NCBI GenBank assembly: GCA_963402885.1
Contig: OY727102.1
Span: 5,270,001-5,334,000, forward strand
DNA: 64,000 nucleotides
Direction: 5' to 3'
Source: Antedon bifida
Lineage: Eukaryota; Echinodermata; Crinoidea; Comatulida; Antedonidae
A program made the position numbers and the translations under genes. The stretch's first letter is position 1. Each line of letters opens with the position of its first letter. Below, piece by piece: positions 25,132 through 35,336 of this stretch. The notes under the pieces were generated by a model that worked only from the letters and a program-made list of their open reading frames with translations, was not told the DNA's origin and searched no databases.

Positions 25132-26552
25132 GTTGAATATAAGGCTCAGCTGGAACGACGAAGCTTCAATACTATAGAAGAGTTAACTGAACATTTACAC
25201 AGTTTTATTGATCTAGCACGAACAGCTCTTGTGATATGTCACGCCTCAGTGGGCTTCTGGGTCAACGACTTGCGCAGTAGCTCATTGCGATTACTTTCAA
25301 GAGCTTATTACAGTTGAGTACTATAGTATAATAATAATAATAATTTATTTGGAGTTTACACTTTTACAACAGTGGCACTCGACCAAATGGAAGGTGCATC
25401 CATAAGAAATATACACAAAAAAACATGATATACTAGTAAACAACAATTACAATAAAAAAAAGTCGAGTAGGTCAACATGTCAAAACAAATCGACTACAAA
25501 TTGTAGTACAATACAGTACAATTTACCATTGATAATTATCACTACAGCAGCAGGAAACCCACTGACGCCTAACAATACAAAACTACAAGAACATATAGGA
25601 TAAGTTAGGAACTGGGAATATAAAATGAATTAGGCAACAACAATGGCCTAACCCTATAATGAGATAGATATCAATCATTTGGTTTAATTGATGACCAATT
25701 ACTCGCTCAGAACAACACATCTGTGTGCCCATGCTCTTTTAACATAGTGCTTACAGTAACGATCAAAGACATTAAATTAAATATGGATATCAAAGGCCAT
25801 TTATAAACAAATAATAGTTCGTATAAGCAAGTTCACAGCTGCAACATTGTTAGGCCTATCCTGATTTTGGATCAAACACGTAATTATGGAAACATTATGC
25901 GCAGTTAGGTTAATCAACGCATGGTTTTTTTTTATCAAAAGAGGAGGCAAACGTATAGTGTCTTGCCTTAAAAAATGTGAATTCTTAAAAAGAACTGTTG
26001 TTCTCGCATTTCGATAATGTGCTTCTTTGCAAGGCAATCTAGTTGTTAGATTGCCTTGACCTCTGAACGATCGCAGCATTGATCGAGACTTCGGGAAACC
26101 TTGGCGATATACCCATGGGGAAACTGGTTCCTTTAATAATACCAATTTTGGTTTAGAGAGCACACACAAATAAATAAAACCCACACCATTTTTAAATAAT
26201 AATACAGTTAATTAAAGATGTTTTGTCCCTTTGACTAATTCCAAAAAAATAAAAAATAACAGATTTCGAAAAAAGGTGGGTCATTTTGAAGTATCATAAT
26301 AGTTATTAACTATCACCAAAAATTTGTCAAAAAAAAATCATTTAAACAGACGTTTTTTTGTTTAAAAAATAACTTTGACTTCCATAAAAAATACAGTTTC
26401 AAGAAAAAATATTTATTTTTAGTCAAAATTATGTGGCATTAAAAATGAAATTTACAACGATACATTTAGATATACAAACAAAATAAGGAAGGATTTTGTG
26501 AGATATAATATGTTGGTTATATTAACAAGATTACACTTTTATTTTTAAGATA

Positions 26553-26702
26553 AACTATTCGTACAAACTTTCATTACACATAATTACGTGCTGTTCTTTA
26601 TGCCATACCTGTATTGTCGTTTGGTGTTGTTGTTTTCAGGTTAAACAGGGACACAGACAGTTTATATTAGAATCAAAGAAATGAAACTAGACCAAATGTG
26701 GA
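26553..26702 (+). pseudogene. Stranded last exon of the SLC16-like gene
   Basis: This matches the final exon of the plus-strand carrier (19873-20039), including the acceptor (TATTTTTAAG), the coding stretch for LYAI-GLSFGVVVF-like residues, and the stop followed by the same 3' flank. About 17 bases near its 5' end are missing relative to the parent and there are scattered substitutions. No upstream exons accompany it, so it is a by-product of the tandem duplication rather than a gene. Confidence 0.85.
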
Positions 26703-27197
26703 GTGATAATAACCTTAACAGAACCACATAATAATTGGAATCATAAATTGGGTCGAATACAGTAGTAAAGAAGATGAAATAGTGTGAAACGATTTTTTAT
26801 TAAATTATATTTTATTCGTAACAAAAATAATATCAAAATAAATATAGATATTAACATAATAGATCTCCTGTATGCCTGGTACTGGTGGCATAGGCCTACT
26901 TGTAGGTGTAATGATCTGATCGAATTTACATTTCATGTGCTCTTATGGAAGACACGTGATTATTAATAATATTTGTGTATATACCTTTTCATTTGTTTCC
27001 TTCTTATATTTTGAAATAAAATAAAAATAAATAAAAACAAATGCTAAAAAACTGATTTGACACCGCCGTTGATGTAAAATAATCCGACGAAAAACCTGAA
27101 GCAAAATGAATACCCGACTCTCAGTGTTGTATCTCCACATATATTTATTGACCCGAGGTATTGTATCATAGGATTTGATAATACAGTATCTCATTAT

Positions 27198-27320
27198 TAT
27201 ATAACACCTAAATAAATTCCTGTCATTTTATTGGACCATTGTGGGTAACATTGCGTGCAATAGTACGCACTATTGTACGGTCGTTCAGTAGTACTTGTTT
27301 TCGTATACGAAAAAAAAAAC
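27198..27320. repeat. MITE family 2, left-end copy
   Basis: Begins TATATAACACCTAAATAAA, continues through a TGGACCATTGTGGG-like stretch and a short palindromic GCAATAGTACGCACTATTG block, and ends in a run of A. It matches the left end of the full element at 27705-28255. Confidence 0.7.
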
Positions 27321-27488
27321 TCTTTGAATGGAATAGAAGCCATTTTTGTGTCCAACTATTCCTATGTAGCGTATGGAGTTGAGTCTTTTGTTTTAAAAAT
27401 GTATAACGTTCAAAAGGCTTTAATTATCGAATTTAATATCAAAACAATCAATTTGTTTAAATGTTTTTTTAAAAATAATAATACAATT

Positions 27489-27644
27489 ATAAAGTTACTG
27501 CGAACATGATTTAAAACAACAAAAATAGCAATTTCGGAACGGCTGTGCGCTTGCGCGTTTAGTTTGTACAGTACAGAGATACTCTATAGTTAATGCATTG
27601 TTTTTACATTTTGTTGTTTAAAATCATGTTCGCAGTAACTTTAT
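27489..27644. repeat. Foldback with 35-base arms
   Basis: AAAGTTACTGCGAACATGAT, followed by AAACAACAAAA, at the left is matched by an inverted copy at 27609-27644 with only a one-position shift in an A/T run. The loop is about 85 bases. Such long, nearly identical arms suggest a young MITE or foldback insertion. Confidence 0.85.
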
Positions 27645-27704
27645 GATTTCTTTCTTATGAAAGATATCACTTTGGAAGACAGTGTCCTGACTATCAATTA
27701 ATAT

Positions 27705-28255
27705 TATATAACACCTAAATAAATTCCTGTCATTTTATTGGACGATTGTGGGTCACATGGCGTGCAATAGTACGCACTATTAAACGATCGTTTTATAGTA
27801 CTTTTTAAACATTTTTGTGTACGAAAAAAAAAACGTGTCGCGGATGAAAAAAAAAATCTAGTGTACAAATTACTATGAAATACAACAGCGCCACCTGTTG
27901 TATTGCCTCTGATTTGTTTGTAAACACCACCGAGATATGCAGCAGCAGATTTTTGTGTACGATTTGGAGATATATATGTACTAATTTCATTCAAAAAAGC
28001 ATTTAAATTAGGCCTAGATCGTTTTTAGGATTTTGATTAATTAATTGGGACATCCCTACAAGACGTGGAATCGTTGGAAAAACATAATTAGCCTATATAT
28101 GAGTTCCAGTTGCCTGTCAAAGTTTCGTATTGCTGCAGCCTAGCTGGGCCTAGTGGGCTTGCATGTTAGTATAAGGCTAGGCCTAAGCGTTTTAGCCTTG
28201 CTAGGCCTACCTTTTATTTGTTTCAAATGACAGGAATCTATTTAGATGTTATATA
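27705..28255. mobile_element. MITE family 2, complete copy of about 550 bp
   Basis: Terminal inverted repeats run TATAACACCTAAATAAATTC at the left and GAATCTATTTAGATGTTATA at the right, each extending into a shared TGTCATTT inner part. The interior includes GAAATACAACAGCGCCACCT and GATTTTGATTAATTAAT, which recur at 30920-31190, and GATGAGTTCCAGTTG-like blocks also found at 41660. There is no coding capacity, so it is a non-autonomous DNA transposon. Confidence 0.75.
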
Positions 28256-28260
28256 AAACA

Positions 28261-28390
28261 AATAAAGAATGTTTTATATTATGTGTGTAATGGTACAAAA
28301 CCGGACATTTGGTGAATGATGAAAGGTTATATTTCATCATTCACCTCATGCAATTATTTGTACCATTACACTCATAAACATTCATTATTT
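28261..28390. repeat. Nested palindromic repeat
   Basis: An outer pair (GTAATGGTACAAA and TTTGTACCATTAC) encloses an inner pair (GGTGAATGATGAAA and TTTCATCATTCACC, exact 14-base arms at 28311-28345). A related right half occurs at 31235-31285, so it is an interspersed family lying next to MITE family 2. Confidence 0.75.
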
Positions 28391-28503
28391 GTATATTATT
28401 GCATACCTTCGCCCTACATGGGCTGTAAATTCACACTTGTGCAATAATACAGCAATACAAACTTATTGTAAATGAAAAAAGTGAATCAACATGATACATC
28501 AAT

Positions 28504-31500
28504 TTACAAAAAGTTTGAAAATGTATTTTTACGTTGCTGTTTCTTTACCCGCCTGAGCCTTAGTGTAAGTATCCAGTATGACACAGCTGGTATTGCGTAT
28601 AGTACTGTACACACATGAAGCATAGTACTGTATGAGTCAGTAGTAGAGTAGACAGTACCTGCAAAAGTTAAACAATATGTTTTTTATGTTTAAATCATTC
28701 ATCATTGCTATTACCGTAATAAAGATACCATTGGATGGTAATGGTTAAAAAATCACTTTCGTGATCCACTGCCAAATTATTGAAACACGATTAACAACCA
28801 AACTATTATCTTAAAACTCTATCTACACTATCAGACTAGTTTGACAAAAAAAGTGTGATGTACCCAAATATGGTAGTGATATGGTTACCTGGTAGTGATA
28901 TCATCATGTCTATATATGGGCACATCACATTTTTTGGCACATAACATTTGATAGTGTAGACCTAGTAGACAGGATGATTATTGTGCATGTGATATCGAGG
29001 CAATTATATACCTATAGAATAGTATTATAATATCCTAAAAGTCTTTACCTAATAACGGTTGACTAAGTATACTTCCAGTTCCAATGAAAAAATACGACAG
29101 GGACATCGCGATTGCAGATTTTTTCTTCCCAAATACTTCTGTACAAATTGGAAGTGTTAGCATGAGTAAGAATGCCCTTGGACAACTAAAACCTGTGTGC
29201 AAAATGATATCAAAATAATATTAAATATTAACACAATGAAAATATGGTAAAACTAACTAAACTCTCTCTACAGTAATTGCCCGGGTTAATTTGGGCAACA
29301 GCAACTGAAGAGAAAGAAAAGTCTGGCTCACGATAGTCATGCATTACAACATTATTGACCGTTTTTCCCCCAATCAATAGCTGCAGGGAGCTTTCGATTC
29401 ACGACGACTGACCAACCTAGGTCAGTTGAGGTCACTCGTCACCTGGACCTAGAAACCATCAAACCCGTACACAAGTCCCAATATCTCCGCATGCGCACAA
29501 TCAACATGAATGATTACTGATTTCCAGATGCTTTCAGATACAGAGGGCTGTTCTATTCTTATTACAACATTTATAACACATGGGCAGAGTAAAAACTTCA
29601 CCAATACAAAGTGAACATGTGATCACTCGTAGTCGTACGGTACCTCCTGAATTTAGCTTCATTGTAAGGGATTAGACTCTATTTTGTATTCACCCCACTT
29701 AATATTTATGAACACATTTGAACCCACCTACTGCTAACAGAACAATGACGTCATTTGATATGCTGAGCAGAGACAGTAAAATAGACAAGACAGCACAAAT
29801 GCAACTCATTATAGCAACCAAGTTACATGTTGACAACGGTAGACATCTTGCAACTAATACATACGTTGATCGTGTTGCTAGGTCGATGAATCCCATCAGA
29901 CTTAGAGTCCGAACGATCACGTGCGAAGCAATTCCTCTCTCACTCATAAAGCTGCTCTGAATATAAAGAATACAATAGAAATTGTTGATACCCAATAAGT
30001 GTCCCTTTAATGGGCTTGCCATACAGTGTTAAAACATAATTGTCCCTTGTTTATTTCACAGGAATAGGGGTGTCCTCTGGGCAGGAGATTTACTGTAATT
30101 AAATTGATAAAAACTGAAACTTAGCTAAATTAATTTGAAACAAGAATTGTTTGGAATGCAATAAGTCTGGTAGATTGACAAATTACTAATTATATAACTA
30201 CAAATTAAACAACTTACCAGACTAACAAGACTAAATGGAATTGCTATGTAAAACAGCATAAACATGGGAAAGCATAACCAAAAATTTACAGTTTTAATCA
30301 TATCTAAGAATAGTTTTACACTGTTGAATTTTTTGTTTTTCTTAATTGTAGTAGTATCAGTATGGCCAGATGTGGACCCATTTTCAAAATCCTTGCGTCC
30401 GCACATCAAATTAGATGTTTCCTGTTTGTCTACTGTTGGTGATGATGGCAACGAATCATCTTCACGTACGACAGTATATTCACTTTCATCGCGATTTATT
30501 TCAGTTTGTTTAATATCGGAAATTAAATTGACATTATTCGAATTATCGCCTTGTTTTACATCTCTTTCAATAACGGTTTCAGCTTCTTTAATATCCAGGT
30601 AACTATCTGAAACTTTCTTGGTCTCATCATTGTCCTGCCTAGGTACCACCATTGTTATGGATAACAGAAGACCAAGGCAGAGTGCACAACCACCGTATAT
30701 TAGAAACGTATTCTTCAAACCAAATTCAATAAACATTTTCTCTAACAGGAAAGATGATACTAAAATACCTGTGTAAATAAATAACAATGATGTGTGTTAA
30801 TTGACCAAGACAGGAAAGTCGAGTTCAATAAGAGGGAAGCAAGTTCTGCTAATATCCAAACCATCGTGCACAAAAATAAAATCTTCATGCGCTTGGAAAA
30901 TATTTTTTTTTCATACTATTGCTTTTGAAATACAACAGCGCCACCTATTTTTTACTTCCGCCGCGAAGATTGAACGTTATGACTGATTTCGCGATGGAAG
31001 TACATTTTTGGAGAGATATGTACCAATTTAGTCAAAAAAGGCATTTAAATTACCTTTAGATCGTTTATATGATTTTGATTAATTAATGGGAACATCTTTA
31101 CAAGACTTGGAATCGTTGGAAAAACAGAATTAACCTAGATGAGTTCCAGTTGGCTGTCGAAGTTCCGTAATGGTATCGCTGTCTAAAATGTTATATTCCA
31201 TCTCGGCTTCGCCTCATTGAAATATAACCTTTTATCATTTACCTCATACTATTTGTACCATTACACTCATAAACATTCATTATTTGTGCAATATTAGATT
31301 ACTGGTCGATTTTTACGTTTTTAACTTGGTGGCCAAGTTAACAGCAATTAACATTGTATTTGAATATTTGAATGTATAGTATTACCTGCTCCCACACCGG
31401 TACTTACAGCAACACAAGCCTGATTATAACGTTTTCCTGAGTAATAATAAATAAGTAGATGCAATGATGGGATGTGAAAAAAGTTAGCTCCTAAACCAAA

Positions 31501-32905
31501 CAGGACGCCAAAGGAAAAAATCAAGATATAAATACTAGCCACCAAAGCAGATGTTAAAAGACTAGCACAGCATAAGATGACTCCGGTTATTACGACCGTA
31601 CGGTGACTGGTGAGTGTAAAGAAAACAGTTGACAGAGGTGTTGCCAGGCTAAATATTCCATATGAAACATACCCTGGAATACCTGGAAGAAAGACAAATC
31701 GTTATGCGTTAATATAGGAATTGTTGTGTAATGCATATAACAATGCAAAATACAGTGTGTCTGACTCTTACAAAGGGTCGTCGTTCAGTGATGATAATAT
31801 GATATGCCCACAGATGGGATCAGCAATTCTGAAGCTTTAAAAGATCATAGGCCTATATTGTTACATATCTCTTACACAAATTCCTCAACTTATTTGACAA
31901 AAAGACCAAATAAAAAGATTTCGCTTGACTGGATTTGGCTTTGTATATGAAATACAAAGTAATTATTTAACAGACGCTAGATAGTTATTAGATGAATTAT
32001 GCATATAGCATGTAAATAAATACAAATAATACTAATTTAAAGCACACAAAATAAAAAAAATACAAATAAAAGATGTCACTGGATAGCAATAGAACTGATG
32101 AATAGTACAAATAACCAAGTACAATACATGAAGTACGAATGAATTTAATTTGTTTTATATTTACGTACTGCCTTCTAACTATAGTGAATTCCGAATTTGT
32201 TTCACGTCAACTTCCGTTCGTCAAACGGAAGGCGCCTGATCATTTCATAACTATGTAATTTACACATTAACGTCTTTATTGAGTAGCCTTACAAGGGGTT
32301 GGCTGGGTGGTATGAAGACCTCTAACAGATCATGTCATGACTCTCCATGAGTCCCTCATTTTCGATAAACCGAGAAACCCCCACTACAACTTCACAAACA
32401 GCACTATGAGAACGGTAGTGCTCTGTTTTTTTCTCAGGTTTAAAGTCTCATTACCAGCTGTTGGGCTCACTCATCTTCGTTTTACTCGTTTTGCAACGCG
32501 ACTCTACAGCTCACTATGTCGGTCGGTCGGTTGGTAAACACTAACTCAAATTTGAGCACGCGACGACTGCAGCCATGGCCTTGTTGTTGAGAGGGACAGA
32601 AGAAGATGTATAGAATGTATTATATATATTAATTGTATAAAATGCATACAATTCAACTCCTAGGTCCGAATACAACTATATCATGGATGTATAGATTTTA
32701 CTTCCATAAACCACAAAACGATCCTTTTCAGCATACTGATGTTAATATACAAATCAGATTACTTACCTGTTTCAATCTCTGTAGAATTGAAATGATTTTG
32801 CAGCTCGAGATACATAACATTATAATTTAATATGAAACCAAAAAATATGACATGAAAGAGAAACCCTGATATTACGACAAGGATCCCTGCTCGCGAGTTG
32901 TTCAT
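28504..32905 (-). CDS. SLC16-like MFS transporter, tandem copy B
   Basis: Coding exons in transcript order: 32905-32767, 31682-31386, 30768-30218, 29956-29728, 29192-29049, 28658-28504; 504 residues, frame intact. It has the same six-exon structure as copy A, minus one codon in exon 3. Exon 4 differs from copy A by a single residue (LSLLSIS against LSRLSIS). The exon 3 loop differs at more than a dozen residues. Both copies keep intact splice sites and frames, so both are likely functional. Copy B faces IER3IP1 head to head across a spacer of about 0.95 kb. Its intron 2 carries part of MITE family 2 (about 30905-31290) where copy A has unrelated sequence. Substrate unknown. Confidence 0.87.
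28811..28966. repeat. MITE family 1, copy 3
   Basis: Ends AACTCTATCTACACTATCAG and ATTTGATAGTGTAGAC. The core shows the block GGTAGTGATAT twice and the arm CATCATGTCTATATATGGGC, giving a longer version than copy 2 at the equivalent site. Confidence 0.8.
30905..31290. repeat. MITE family 2 interior plus palindromic repeat, partial copies
   Basis: GAAATACAACAGCGCCACCT, GGCATTTAAATTA, GATTTTGATTAATTAAT and GAATCGTTGGAAAAACA match the interior of 27705-28255. The right part holds an inverted pair TTATATTCCAT and ATTGAAATATAA around a CTCGGCTTCGCC core, followed by TTTGTACCATTACACTCATA as at 28360. No intact ends are seen. Confidence 0.65.
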
Positions 32906-33851
32906 GTTGAATATAAGGCTCAGCTGGAACAACTTTTAAACTGATATTGTAGACGAAGCTGCTTCAATGACAACAGTTTAACTGAACGTGTATACAGTTA
33001 TCGATCCAGCAACTCATAATGATATTTCGCCTCAGTGGGCTTAGGTTAACGACTTGCGCAGTAGCTCATTGTGAAAAACACAGAAGAGTTCAACGGTGCA
33101 GTACAGTCAAAAGCCATTATTATAAACAACAATAATTCGTTCTTATAGGAGGCCTAAATAGCGCATGACGAAGCTGACAATGAACTGTAGCATTGTTAGG
33201 CCTACCCTGAATTTTGGATCAAACACGTAATTTTGAAAACATACTTCTATCATCTTTTTATCTAAAGGATCGCAGCATTGATTGAGACTTCGAGAAACTA
33301 AGTTCCTTTAATAATAGTAATTTTGGTTGGGAGAGCATACAAAAATAAATGAAACTGACACCCTTTTGTTAATTCAGTGAGTTAGTTAATACAATTATAC
33401 ACTTTTGCCCAAAAACAAAAATAACAATGATTTTGCTTAAAAAATACGGTTTCAAGAAACATATTTATTTTCTCTATCCAATTTTTGGTCAAATTTATGT
33501 GGAATTAAAATGGCATTTACAACAATACATTTAGATATACAACATATCAACTAGTTTGTACAAAATTAATTTTTCAGCTAATTTCACAAAACCTTGCATA
33601 TTAAACTTTAATTTTAATCTAATCTATTTTCAAGATGATGCCTAAAAATAATTTTAAACGAAAAGAAGCCAAACAACAGGAGATGCTTGTCATGCGTTAC
33701 AGTAAATGTAATAAAGTAATTTTATTTTAAAGTAAAAAGCTTCCGCCGTGAAATGGTGACAGACGAGAGATAGAAAACTGAGCAAAAACATAATAATAAT
33801 GTGTACTGTATACGTTGTCGTTGGGGGCAGCCTTACTGATGATTTGTCAAC
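32906..33851. other. Divergent spacer between SLC16-like copy B and IER3IP1
   Basis: Promoters for both flanking genes should lie here. The right edge of the segmental duplication falls at about 33545; to its right the sequence is single-copy in this window. No further exon is visible. Confidence 0.55.
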
Positions 33852-35336
33852 ATGGCGTTTGGTTTTTATTCCCTTTTAGAAGCTGGGCTTTTAATAATCA
33901 ATGCAATTGCTGTTTTGCATGAAGAGCGATTTTTAAGTAAAGGTTAGTTTGTTGTTGTTGTTGATAGCAAATTATGAATCAGTAACTGTAGTTTAGTAAT
34001 GTTATTTTAGAGCTAGGCCTAGATGATCAATTCCTGTTCTTTTTTTAATTTGCTTGGTAACGAACGGACCTTCCTAAACAACCTTCTTCTAAAATCAGCC
34101 TAGGTAAGGTCTAACCTTTTTCTACACCGATCCTATCACTTCATGTGAAATATTGATTTAGAACACACTGATTTCAGTAAAGTATTTAGTAAACACATTT
34201 GTTTCTGATTTATTTTGTTTTTTATTTAAAAAAATAAAAAAGATTTTATATCAACTTTTTATTTTGCCACACATACATGCATGGACATGGAGGCCAGGTC
34301 AAAATTACCCTTGGACTTAGGCAATACATCAACTTAAATAATCCTGAAATACTTTTTTCCTGTTTTAGTCGGATGGGGAAGTGACCAAAGTACTGGTGGT
34401 TTTGGCGAAGAGCCAGGAATGAAAACACAACTTATAAATCTTATAAAATCAATACGAACAGTTATGCGAGGTAAGATTAATTCAAAATAATTTTATCCTT
34501 ACCATCAAGTGGGACCTTATTGTACCAGGGGCGGAATCTTTGTGTAGCCCTAGAGCTGAACCTGTTTGTATGTAGCCCTAGAGCCACAACCTATGTGTAG
34601 CCCTATAGCCGCCACCCGTGTGTAGCCCTAGAGCTGCAACCTGTGTGTAGCCCTAGAGCCGCCATCTGTGTGTAGCCCTAGAGCCACAACCTGTGTATAG
34701 CCCTAGAGCCGCAACCTGTGTGTAGCCCTAGAGCCGCAACCTGTGTGTAGCCTTAGAGCCACAACCTGTGTTTAGCCCTAGAGCCGCAACCTGTGTTTAG
34801 CCCTACAGCCGCAACCTGTGTGTAGCCCTAGAGCCGCAACCTGTGTGTAGCCCTAGAGCCGCAACCTGTGTGTAGCTCTAGAGCAGCACGATCCACACTT
34901 TTGAAAGCTAAAATGAAATTATAGAAATAGATATACTTTATTCATCAAAAATGTGACATTTTGGAAAATTGATATATATAAGATATTAAAATACATTTAA
35001 TAATATACAAAAAGTACTTATAAAAATACATTAAAAAATACTATGAAATATACAAAATATTGCAATATTTCAATTACTGTACTCTATTTTGACTACTAAT
35101 ATTATTGTTATCGTTCCCCTGCTTAAAAAAATCCTAGATCCTCCGCTATGTATCTTAAGGGGATTATGAAAGTAGTGCAGAGATCACAGTTTGTCCTCTC
35201 TGAATGCTCAGTGCTAAAATGAAAGCAATAGAATGAAATAATAAACAAATTAATAGAATTTTCTTTGTTTATCTTCACAGTTCCTTTAATTTTTATAAAT
35301 GCTGTAACAATAGTTTTGAAACTGGTATTTGGATAA
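33852..35336 (+). CDS. IER3IP1: IER3IP1 (Yos1-type ER-Golgi membrane protein)
   Basis: Coding exons: 33852-33942, 34369-34470, 35281-35336; 82 residues, exactly the length of human IER3IP1. Similarity runs end to end: MAF-YSLLEAGLLIINAIA, VLHEERFLSK, GWG-DQ-GGFGEEPG-K-QL, LIKSIRTVMRVPLIF and a C-terminal hydrophobic helix ending LVFG. The protein has an N-terminal and a C-terminal membrane helix. It acts in the early secretory pathway, where the yeast relative Yos1 works with Yip1/Yif1 in ER-to-Golgi transport. Intron 2 carries a 25-base minisatellite. The frame is intact throughout and the assignment is secure. Confidence 0.97.
34541..34890 (+). repeat. Intronic minisatellite, 25-bp unit, about 14 copies
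   Basis: Consensus TGTAGCCCTAGAGCCGCAAC followed by CTGTG, repeated about 14 times in intron 2 of IER3IP1. Most copies differ by one to three bases and the units at the edges are the most diverged. The array follows CAGGGGCGGAATC, and the block about 600 bases on ends ATCCTAGATCCTCCGCTATG. These could be decayed ends of a hAT-like element that carried the array (inference), though no clean target duplication is visible. Confidence 0.92.

Larger units (their letters stand above)
19843..26490. repeat. Segmental duplication, unit 1
   Basis: Similarity to 26517-33545 begins in the last intron of the plus-strand SLC16-like gene (TATTAACAAGATTAC) and ends near TACATTTAGATATACAA. The unit contains that gene's last exon, a spacer, and a full minus-strand SLC16-like gene. 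Unit 2 follows directly, so this is a tandem duplication of about 6.7-7.0 kb. Confidence 0.85.
25132..28503. other. Spacer between the duplicated transporter genes
   Basis: The interval holds the promoter side of copy A, the join of the two duplication units near 26490-26517, a stranded exon at 26553-26702, and a cluster of small transposons (27198-28390) that is absent from the equivalent place in unit 1. No complete gene is visible. Bases 25325-25560 look like a reversed LINE 3' end, with a run of TAA repeats followed by TTTATTTGG. Confidence 0.6.
26517..33545. repeat. Segmental duplication, unit 2
   Basis: The second copy of the 19843-26490 block. It begins with the copied last exon of the plus-strand carrier and ends with a stretch (about 33190-33545) matching 25845-26480, including TGGATCAAACACGTAATT and ACATTTAGATATACAA. 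It is longer than unit 1 mainly because of transposon insertions at 27198-28390. Confidence 0.85.
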
